Shown piece after piece: positions 1-6,213 of a stretch of DNA of 7,182 bases. Numbering within the stretch: the first letter of the stretch is position 1; each line of letters begins with the position of its first letter. Below the pieces are notes generated by a model. The model worked only from the letters and a program-made list of their open reading frames with translations. It was not told the DNA's origin and searched no databases. Made by a program: the position numbers and the translations under genes. Origin of the DNA: Ignavibacteriales bacterium (GTDB taxonomy: Bacteria > Bacteroidota > Ignavibacteria > Ignavibacteriales > Ignavibacteriaceae). The stretch lies in NCBI GenBank assembly GCA_027347125.1, contig DAIERC010000012.1, positions 1 to 7,182 of the forward strand, given 5' to 3'.

Positions 1-837
1 GATGACGGTGTTGCCATAAAAACCGCAGGAATGCTTCGTAAAGCGTTTGAGTATTCGAAGATGTACAACCTGCCTATAATTGAGCATTGCGAAGATGAAT
101 CCTTAGCTGGCGGTGCGATGAACGAAGGGATAAATTCAACATTGCTTGGCCTTCCGCCTGTGCCTTCCATAGCTGAGGATTTGATAGTTATCAGAGACAT
201 CTTAATGGCTGAATATACCGGCGGTAAAATTCATATAGCTCATATCAGCACGAAAAAATCGATAGAAATGGTACGTGAAGCCAAGAAAAAAGGACTTGCC
301 GTAACTGCCGAAGTTACTCCGCATCATTTTTCTTTAACGGATGATTCATTAAAAACTTATGATACAAATATGAAGATGAATCCCCCGTTGCGTACAAAAG
401 AAGATGTTGATGAAATTTTAAAAGCTTTAAAAGACGGAACAATCGATTGTATTGCCAGTGATCATGCCCCTCATTCACCTGAAGAAAAAGAAGCGGAGTT
501 TGAACTTGCTCCTAACGGAATTACCGGTCTTGAGACCCAGTTAGGATTAGCTCTAACGGAATTATATCACAAAAAAGTTCTTTCACTTGATCAACTAATT
601 GAAAAGATGGCAATAAATCCAAGGAAAATTTTAAATCTTCCCATTCCGAAATTCGAAGTTGGTGAGGTAGCTAATTTTACAATTATAGATTTAAATGAGA
701 TCTGGACGAGTGATTTATCAAAATCAAAAAGTAAATCGAAAAACTCGCCTTTTGATAAGAGATTGTTCACCGGCAAATCGATTGCCGTAATAAATAGAAA
801 GAAAATGTTTTACCAGGATAAATTTATCGAAATATAA
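1..837 (+). CDS. pyrC: Dihydroorotase, class I PyrC type (5'-truncated by the window edge)
   Basis: Catalyses the reversible cyclisation of N-carbamoyl-L-aspartate to dihydroorotate, the third step of cytoplasmic de novo pyrimidine synthesis. The reading frame is open from base 1, so the gene starts upstream; 278 codons are visible of a usual 420-440, and the N-terminal part carrying the HxH zinc motif is missing. Counting codons from base 1, the fragment opens with DDG (Asp2, matching the bridging Asp of Asp-bridged class I enzymes), then has EHCED (His29, zinc ligand), HIAHIST (His81, zinc ligand) and ASDHAPH (Asp154, catalytic base). The spacings agree with the B. anthracis/Aquifex PyrC pattern (D151, H178, H231, D304) to within one residue. 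Because the ligands are kept, this looks like an active enzyme and not an inactive PyrC-like partner of aspartate transcarbamoylase. The C-terminal segment (GEVANFTIIDL, then SKNSPF and FTGK) is also typical. An SKSKSKSK run before NSPF is longer than the usual SKSK. A terminator follows directly, so pyrC is the last gene of its unit. Confidence 0.95.
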   Translation, partial: DDGVAIKTAGMLRKAFEYSKMYNLPIIEHCEDESLAGGAMNEGINSTLLGLPPVPSIAEDLIVIRDILMAEYTGGKIHIAHISTKKSIEMVREAKKKGLAVTAEVTPHHFSLTDDSLKTYDTNMKMNPPLRTKEDVDEILKALKDGTIDCIASDHAPHSPEEKEAEFELAPNGITGLETQLGLALTELYHKKVLSLDQLIEKMAINPRKILNLPIPKFEVGEVANFTIIDLNEIWTSDLSKSKSKSKNSPFDKRLFTGKSIAVINRKKMFYQDKFIEI

Positions 838-848
838 AATGCTCTTAT

Positions 849-873
849 AAAAGCCGGCTCTGCCGGCTTTTTT
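849..873 (+). terminator. Intrinsic (Rho-independent) terminator of pyrC
   Basis: A perfect six-base-pair GC stem (GCCGGC at 853-858 and again at 862-867, self-complementary) with a three-base TCT loop is extended by four A-T pairs (AAAA 849-852 against TTTT) and followed by a six-T tract at 868-873. It lies 11 bases after the pyrC stop codon. The T tract is on the downstream side only, and the upstream A run has just four bases, so it should work mainly for + strand transcription. Confidence 0.9.
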
Positions 874-893
874 GTTAGTACAGTGATGTACAT

Positions 894-923
894 TTTAGAA
901 TACATTTATACAGAAAATATATT
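894..923 (+). promoter_or_regulatory. Weak candidate promoter for the FN3 lipoprotein gene
   Basis: TTTAGA (894-899) and TATATT (918-923) are separated by 18 bases and match the sigma-70 consensus at 4 of 6 and 5 of 6 positions. A promoter is expected somewhere here, because a terminator lies just upstream and a gene starts at 995. Such matches are common by chance in AT-rich DNA, and Bacteroidota-type sigma factors use a different consensus (TTTG / TAnnTTTG), which I do not find cleanly. A second option, TTGTTT (948-953) with TTTAAT (973-978), has a 19-base spacer and would leave almost no leader. Confidence 0.2.
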
Positions 924-994
924 GTGAAAAATGGGAAAATAGCCACATTGTTTCTGGCACCTATTTTGAGATTTTAATCGTGTAGAATTTCAAT

Positions 995-1819
995 ATGGGT
1001 GAAAAAATGAAAACGATATTTATATATTTAATTTTGTTGACGGTAATATTTAGTTTTACCGCATGCCAAAGAAATGATCTATTCCAGGTTGATAATCAAC
1101 CGCCTTCGGCACCGACAGGTTTATATATTGTAAACGGTGATAACAGAGTTGACATCTCCTGGTACAACAATACTGAGCGCGATATTGCCGGCTATAATGT
1201 TTATTACTCCACTAGTTATAACGGCAAGTATACTCTCATCGGGTCCACAACTGATAATTATTATATCGATTACGGCGCTCGCAACGGCGACACATATTAT
1301 TATGCGGTTACAGCTTATGATTATAACGGGAACGAAAGCGACTTAAGTTATGACGATGTAAGCGCTACTCCCAGGCCGGAAGGTTTAAACGAAACAGTTT
1401 TTGATTACAGAGCTTTTCCTAACAGCGGCGGTTTTTCTTTTACAACTTATACCGATGTTCCATATGACGATAAATCAACCGATTTTTATTTCGAAAATTA
1501 CAACGGAGTTTTTTATATAGACGTTTGGAATGACAGCGACATCCAGGATATGGGAGCAACTACAGATATTTATGATATCTCATATGCCCCTGAATCCGGT
1601 TGGGCTGCTTCAAAAGATGCTGTTGCCATCCCGGGGCATACTTACGTAATCTGGACATGGGATAATCATTACGCCAAAATAAGAGTAAAGTCTATTACTT
1701 CGGAAAGAATGATTTTTGACTGGGCATTTCAAACTGTTAAAGGAAACGCAGCTCTTAAAATTAAAGCCGTACCTGCTCAAAGAAATCCCCTGGATAAAAA
1801 TTTGCTGAACAGGAAATAA
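995..1819 (+). CDS. Lipoprotein with one fibronectin type III domain and a beta-rich, possibly HmuY-like C-terminus
   Basis: Predicted envelope-anchored lipoprotein of 274 residues; its specific role is not recognised. A short basic start is followed by a hydrophobic stretch (about residues 8-21) and a lipobox-like FTAC with Cys24 as the likely lipidated residue; Phe at -3 is unusual but tolerated. Residues 37-126 form a recognisable fibronectin III domain: PPSAPTGL opening, VDISWYNN with the conserved Trp, IAGYNVYYS, and YYYAVTAYDYNGNES closing. Residues 127-274 are rich in Trp, Tyr, Phe and Asp. The segment GHTYVIWTWDNHYAKIRVKS (214-233) followed by FDWAFQ recalls the 'YxIKTxDGKYAKLxIxSY ... 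FxYxYQ' pattern of HmuY-family haem-binding lipoproteins, with His215 and His225 nearby; this is a weak, by-eye resemblance. Two starts are possible: ATG 995, and ATG 1007, which has GGGTGA five bases upstream and gives the tighter signal peptide MKTIFIY. The gene follows a terminator and is followed by a 73-base gap without a hairpin. Confidence 0.85.
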   Translation: MGEKMKTIFIYLILLTVIFSFTACQRNDLFQVDNQPPSAPTGLYIVNGDNRVDISWYNNTERDIAGYNVYYSTSYNGKYTLIGSTTDNYYIDYGARNGDTYYYAVTAYDYNGNESDLSYDDVSATPRPEGLNETVFDYRAFPNSGGFSFTTYTDVPYDDKSTDFYFENYNGVFYIDVWNDSDIQDMGATTDIYDISYAPESGWAASKDAVAIPGHTYVIWTWDNHYAKIRVKSITSERMIFDWAFQTVKGNAALKIKAVPAQRNPLDKNLLNRK

Positions 1820-1824
1820 ATTCC

Positions 1825-1851
1825 TTGATTAACGGTTTTATGTGTTATAGA
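1825..1851 (+). promoter_or_regulatory. Weak candidate promoter before the DUF4783-like gene
   Basis: TTGATT (1825-1830) and TATAGA (1846-1851) each match the sigma-70 consensus at 4 of 6 positions, with a short 15-base spacer. The 73-base gap at 1820-1892 has no terminator hairpin, so the downstream genes could also be reached by read-through from the lipoprotein gene. It is listed because it is the only place for a promoter directly before the coupled gene set. Confidence 0.2.
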
Positions 1852-1892
1852 TTTCTGTTACTTAATTCATTAAATTGCTCATTGAAATAAAG

Positions 1893-2351
1893 ATGAATAG
1901 ACCAATTAAAATACATGTCTTTCTATTTATTCTGTTCTGTTTAGTTTGCTTAAATCAAACTTACGGGCAGGAATATTTAAGAAGAGCAGAACATCGTGAA
2001 CAAAACCCGGCAGCCGCCAGAGTTGCTTTCAACCAAATAGAAAACGGGATAGCAAGCGGCAGAGTTAGTGAACTAGTCGAGTACCTTAGTCCGCAAACCT
2101 ATTTAAGTTTATCGAACGGTATTAGCGGCTATTACAGCTCAAACCAGGCTTATTATGTGCTGGAAGATTTTTTTAGGTCTTATCAGGTTACCGGCTTTAG
2201 GTTTGATGACTTGCAAATTGAGGAAGGCAATGTTTACGGAACCGGCAAATATCAATTTGTAATGCGGGGAAAACGGGAAGTTGCACAGGTTTATATATCG
2301 CTAAAGCATGCCGGTAAAAAATGGAAAATAACACAGCTTACAATTAATTAA
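1893..2351 (+). CDS. Secreted DUF4783-like protein
   Basis: Small exported protein of 152 residues resembling the DUF4783 family, whose function is not established. Residues 1-25 form a Sec signal peptide: MNRPIKIH is basic, a hydrophobic core runs to about residue 20, and cleavage is likely after TYG25 before Gln26. The mature part matches the DUF4783 layout as I recall it: a helix with 'VAFNQIENGIASGRVSEL' (a partition between protection and loss at the 'sxG...S.L' turn), a central YYSSNQAYYVLEDFF segment, then strands ending in GKYQFVMRGKREVAQVYISL and the closing KWKITQLTIN. This order suggests a small alpha+beta fold of the NTF2-like kind, which is inference. ATG 1893 is preferred over an in-frame TTG at 1875, because it places the basic residues at the very N-terminus. 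The stop codon overlaps the kinase start by one base, so it probably works, or at least is expressed, with the kinase in the envelope. Confidence 0.8.
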   Translation: MNRPIKIHVFLFILFCLVCLNQTYGQEYLRRAEHREQNPAAARVAFNQIENGIASGRVSELVEYLSPQTYLSLSNGISGYYSSNQAYYVLEDFFRSYQVTGFRFDDLQIEEGNVYGTGKYQFVMRGKREVAQVYISLKHAGKKWKITQLTIN

Positions 2352-2353
2352 TG
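2349..2353 (+). promoter_or_regulatory. TAATG stop/start overlap (translational coupling)
   Basis: The TAA stop of the DUF4783-like gene shares its last A with the ATG of the kinase gene. No Shine-Dalgarno-like sequence lies in the AT-rich bases just upstream, so the kinase start probably depends on ribosomes finishing the upstream gene. The overlap also supports ATG 2351 as the true kinase start. Confidence 0.75.
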
Positions 2354-5300
2354 TCTGCAAAAATTTTAAACCATTTCAAAGGCGATAGGAAATATTTTGC
2401 TATCGTCTTTTTTATTATAATACTTATTCTTCTATCGGGAATTATCTCGCCGATTATTGTAAGTGAAATTGAAAATAATTGGAACTCTAAACTATCCTTG
2501 CAAATTCAAGAAATCCAGGGGTACGCTACTTCTTCTTTTCAAAAGAAAGAGAATATTCTTTTGAAAATTTCCAATTCGGTAAAGAACGATCTCCGAAAAG
2601 TCTTACAGCCCAAAAACTCATCATACGGCGCTTTAATAAAACTAATAAACAAAGATATATATAACGATTATTCGATAGAGGTTTTAGCTCCTAACGGAAA
2701 GTTAATCGCGTGGAATAATAAATTATCAATTCCGCAGAACGATATTCTGCCATTATCGTTTCCCGCGGGGCAAACTCATTTTTATAACTCCGATTTAACA
2801 GCGTTTTTAACTATTACAGATACTTTGTTTGTTGAGAACGAAGTGTTTTATTTTGTTGTAAGTTCAACTATTCAAAAACAATTCTCGTTGCAAAATCCGT
2901 ACTTCAACCAAATTGATTTTTCAAAGCAATTATCCGATAAATATTTAACCCAGTTCAATATAGCCTATACTCCCTTTGCCGAAAATACGCGCGATGGCCG
3001 GAAATATTCATTCGACCTTGTAAATAACAAAGGCAACAAAATAGGTTTGGTAACATTTACTAAACCTACGCTGGACGCATCCATTAATTCGGTTTACGAT
3101 CAATCTTCAAATATACAGTCTGTTTTAGCATTTATTGGGGCGTTAATATTCGCGGTTGGTTTTAGAAAAGAGTATAAGGAATTAAAATATAGAACTTCAA
3201 AAGTACTGCTATTTGCACTTTATGTTGTTGCATTAAGAATGCTTCTTTTCTTTGTAAACTTTCCTTCGAATATTTTATCGGGACCGCTGGTAGATCCTGT
3301 TTATTTCTCATCGGCTTTCGGAGGCGGAATTGTAAAATCTCCCGTCGAGTTTTTTATAACAGTTTTGTTGGTGCTTATTGTAAGCGTAAATGGCTTCAGG
3401 TATTTGTTGGATTACCTAAGAGCTTCACAAATAAAAGGGAAGAGAAATATTCTTTTATTGGCGATGTTTTTCTTCCCTTTAACTTTTTTATTCTTTCTGA
3501 CAATTCGCGGTTTAAGTGCATCGGTTAGAAGCATTATATTCGATTCGACTTTAAGGTATTTCAAAGAGCCGAATTTAATTCCTAATCTTCCCGCCATGCT
3601 AATGAATTTGAATTTATTAATCCTTGGCGTTTCGGTTCTTCTGTTACTTTGCGCTTATGTTTTGTTGCTGTTCTCCTTTATCTCTGAAAACAATAAGAAA
3701 AAGATAAGGCTATATTTCTTTCTGTTTTATATAATTTTTCAGATTATCGGTTTAATTTTCATTTACGCCCAAAATGAAGCTTTGATTACACCGTTTCTAA
3801 GTTTAGTATTTGTAACTTTTATACTCGGTTTATGCTATCAAATTTATACCACTAAAAGCGGCGGGGATTTTAATTTTATTTATGCAACTCTTGTTGCTTC
3901 GGTTATAACTATAACCTTGTTAAATTATTTTAATGTTGAGCTTGAAAAACAATCTCTAAAAACTACCGCGCTGGAAATTAACCGGCCCAACGATAATCTA
4001 TTAAAATTTTTGATTAATGAAACCCTGCAAAATGCTTCCAGCAACAGCGATATTATAACCGATTTCGGAGTTAGGAATAGTAATTACGACGCCGACGCGT
4101 TTAGGTTTTGGGCAAACAGTTCGCTGCAACGCGAATCACTAAACTCTTCTATAACAATATGGGATAGATATCAAAACAAAATTGGCGGCTTTTCAGTTGG
4201 CATCGAAGCCGAAAATAAATTGCCGAAACAATTTGTAAATTATTCAGGGCAGGCTCCGAAGATTATAGAAGTTAGCCAGAGCCAGGATACTTCAAAAAAA
4301 TTCTTTAAAGGAATAATTCCGGTTTACGATAGGGGAATTAAACTCGGCTACATAACGGCGTCAATCGGGTTTGATATTCAAAACCTGGGCGCGAATGATA
4401 TTCCGCAATTTTTAGAGTCGAAGAAAAATATAATTAACTCAGTAATTGATATTAAGGATTTAAAGATTTTTGAATTTAAGGATATGCAGCTTAGCGAAGT
4501 GTACGGCGATATTTATCCGTCGAGGGAACAAATAATTCCGATCGTAAGTGCTAACTTTTCGCAGGACAATGAAAAGTGGCTGGACCTTAACCTTAACGGT
4601 GAAAATTATTATACCTATGTATTGAAAACATCTCTCGATGGTTACAGCAAAGTTACGGCGGTATTAACGAGAGAGAAAAGAATTTCGTGGGACCTATATA
4701 ATTTTTTTAAGATATTCCTTATTCACAGTATATTCATAATTATAACACTTGTTGTACTGCTCTCATTCAGAATAAAAAAATACAGGTACAGCTTCAGGGC
4801 GCAGTTATTAATAGCGTTCCTTCTAGTTCTGCTTGTACCTGTTTTGGTATTGGCGTTTTACAATCGGCAGATTGTTCAGCAAAGAAGCAAAACGGCTATT
4901 TTTAACGACCTGAGTGATAGAGCGGACTACATAGAAAAATATATTAATAATGAAATAAAACGTAATTGGAACCTGGATGTTCAACAGGCATTTGAAAAGG
5001 CCGGCCAGGATATGGGGATTTCTTTTTCTATTTATGATGGTACAACGCAGCTTTATAATTCCAAAGAACAATATTATAAGATCGGCTTGTTTAACGATAG
5101 ACTTAACCCTGAAGCATATTATGAATTAAATTACCTTAGCTTCCGCGAGTATTTAACGCAGGAAAACGTTGAGGGCTTTACATATGACGCGTTTTATAAA
5201 AAAATATCTTTCGAAGGAAGACCCCTAATAATCGGTGTTAACGATGCATTCAACAATGTAAGATTGTCGTTCTCGGTAATTGATATCGATGTCTTTTTGT

Positions 5301-6211
5301 TCGGTATTTTTTCTTTCACAACTTTAATAATGATTTTACTAAGCGCATTTCTGGCTAACCGGATTTCGCTTCCGATAAGGCGTCTTACCAAGGCAACTGA
5401 TTCAGTTGCGCACGGAGATTTGAACGTTGAACTTGAGAATAATGAAAAAGGAGAATTAAAAGAACTATATGAAGGTTTTAATTCGATGACAAAAGAATTA
5501 CAGAAGAACCAGGTGGAGCTTGCGGAACTGGAAAGAGAAAACGCGTGGAAAGAAATGGCAAAACAGGTAGCGCACGAAATTAAAAACCCTTTAACACCAA
5601 TGAAGCTTGCCGTGCAACAGCTTGTTGCTTCTTACAACGACAAGAATAAAAATTTTGATTCGATGTTTGAAAAACTTTCTTCAACTATATTAAACCAGAT
5701 TGAAAACTTGAGCTTAATTGCGTCTGAGTTTTCCCGTTTTGCAAGAATGCCAAATTTTAATCTTGAACAAATAGATCTTATTGCCATCTTAAAAGACACA
5801 ATAAATTTATTTGTTGAAGAACATATAAAAATTATACTTAATTCTTCCTTGCCGTCCGTTTTAGTGGAGGCTGATAAAGCACAGTTAAGAAGAATGTTCA
5901 TAAATTTTATTCGTAATTCAATTCAGGCCGGGGCTTCACAAATTGAATTTATTATTTCGGAAGAGAATAAAAATTTTATTATAATAATATCGGATGACGG
6001 TAAAGGCATTCCGCTAAACATCCGGGAAAAAATTTTCGAATCAAATTTTACTACTAAGGAAAAAGGCATGGGAATAGGACTTAAACTTGCGAAAAGATTT
6101 ATTGAAGGCATCAACGGAAGCGTTGTCATCTTAGAGCAAGACAATCCCGGGGCGGCATTTAAAATATCTATTCCGGTTATTCACAATCAAAAAAATATAA
6201 ATCAGGTTTAA
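2351..6211 (+). CDS. Very large multi-sensor membrane histidine kinase, NtrY-like core
   Basis: Inner-membrane sensor kinase of 1286 residues, expected to autophosphorylate on His and pass the phosphate to an unknown response regulator. Twelve membrane helices can be read, at about 16-38, 256-272, 284-303, 332-352, 365-388, 417-443, 453-472, 477-498, 508-527, 784-806, 815-836 and 980-1002. Basic loops (GFRYLLDYLRASQIKGKR, NNKKKIR, RIKKYRYSFR) fall on the cytoplasmic side of this model and leave three outside domains: 39-255, 528-783 and 837-979. Then come HAMP (about 1003-1055, Pro1008), a short coiled coil (about 1045-1070), and HisKA with AHEIKNPLTP (His1075; E1076xxN1079 also fits the phosphatase motif). 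The HATPase has an N box (N1185, N1189), G1 box DDGKG (D1215, G1217, G1219), F box FTTKEKG and G2 box GMGIG (1239-1243). All catalytic motifs are intact. The H-box region is closest to NtrY, but NtrY proteins are usually about 700-770 residues. No regulator gene is adjacent. The start and stop each overlap a neighbour by one base. Confidence 0.93.
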   Translation: MSAKILNHFKGDRKYFAIVFFIIILILLSGIISPIIVSEIENNWNSKLSLQIQEIQGYATSSFQKKENILLKISNSVKNDLRKVLQPKNSSYGALIKLINKDIYNDYSIEVLAPNGKLIAWNNKLSIPQNDILPLSFPAGQTHFYNSDLTAFLTITDTLFVENEVFYFVVSSTIQKQFSLQNPYFNQIDFSKQLSDKYLTQFNIAYTPFAENTRDGRKYSFDLVNNKGNKIGLVTFTKPTLDASINSVYDQSSNIQSVLAFIGALIFAVGFRKEYKELKYRTSKVLLFALYVVALRMLLFFVNFPSNILSGPLVDPVYFSSAFGGGIVKSPVEFFITVLLVLIVSVNGFRYLLDYLRASQIKGKRNILLLAMFFFPLTFLFFLTIRGLSASVRSIIFDSTLRYFKEPNLIPNLPAMLMNLNLLILGVSVLLLLCAYVLLLFSFISENNKKKIRLYFFLFYIIFQIIGLIFIYAQNEALITPFLSLVFVTFILGLCYQIYTTKSGGDFNFIYATLVASVITITLLNYFNVELEKQSLKTTALEINRPNDNLLKFLINETLQNASSNSDIITDFGVRNSNYDADAFRFWANSSLQRESLNSSITIWDRYQNKIGGFSVGIEAENKLPKQFVNYSGQAPKIIEVSQSQDTSKKFFKGIIPVYDRGIKLGYITASIGFDIQNLGANDIPQFLESKKNIINSVIDIKDLKIFEFKDMQLSEVYGDIYPSREQIIPIVSANFSQDNEKWLDLNLNGENYYTYVLKTSLDGYSKVTAVLTREKRISWDLYNFFKIFLIHSIFIIITLVVLLSFRIKKYRYSFRAQLLIAFLLVLLVPVLVLAFYNRQIVQQRSKTAIFNDLSDRADYIEKYINNEIKRNWNLDVQQAFEKAGQDMGISFSIYDGTTQLYNSKEQYYKIGLFNDRLNPEAYYELNYLSFREYLTQENVEGFTYDAFYKKISFEGRPLIIGVNDAFNNVRLSFSVIDIDVFLFGIFSFTTLIMILLSAFLANRISLPIRRLTKATDSVAHGDLNVELENNEKGELKELYEGFNSMTKELQKNQVELAELERENAWKEMAKQVAHEIKNPLTPMKLAVQQLVASYNDKNKNFDSMFEKLSSTILNQIENLSLIASEFSRFARMPNFNLEQIDLIAILKDTINLFVEEHIKIILNSSLPSVLVEADKAQLRRMFINFIRNSIQAGASQIEFIISEENKNFIIIISDDGKGIPLNIREKIFESNFTTKEKGMGIGLKLAKRFIEGINGSVVILEQDNPGAAFKISIPVIHNQKNINQV

Positions 6212-6213
6212 TG
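6209..6213 (+). promoter_or_regulatory. TAATG stop/start overlap (translational coupling)
   Basis: The TAA stop of the kinase gene shares its last A with the ATG of the helicase gene. A minimal AGG lies at 6204-6206, four bases before the start, which is only a weak ribosome site. The arrangement repeats the junction at 2349-2353 and fixes the helicase start at 6211. Confidence 0.75.

Noticed and set aside
591..776. 61-codon minus-strand open frame in pyrC
   Set aside because: Antisense to the conserved PyrC C-terminus; no start context or product features.
962..968. TATTTTG as a Bacteroidota-type -7 element
   Set aside because: It is one base short of TAnnTTTG, and no TTTG sits at the right distance upstream.
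1137..1346. 69-codon + strand open frame inside the FN3 lipoprotein gene
   Set aside because: It is a shifted-frame shadow with a repetitive Ile/Thr-rich product, wholly inside a well-supported coding region.
1875..1892. Upstream in-frame TTG start for the DUF4783-like gene
   Set aside because: It would add six residues including a Glu before the basic signal-peptide start; ATG 1893 gives a cleaner signal peptide.
1938..1949. Possible lipobox (Cys16 to Cys19) in the DUF4783-like signal peptide
   Set aside because: Val precedes Cys19 where Gly, Ala or Ser is required, and TYG-Q further on suits ordinary signal peptidase cleavage.
5632..5901. 89-codon minus-strand open frame in the kinase gene
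   Set aside because: Antisense to the HisKA-HATPase region, whose motifs prove the + frame; the product has no recognisable features. The same applies to the minus-strand frames at 3412-3597, 4823-5071, 5194-5391 and 5923-6144.
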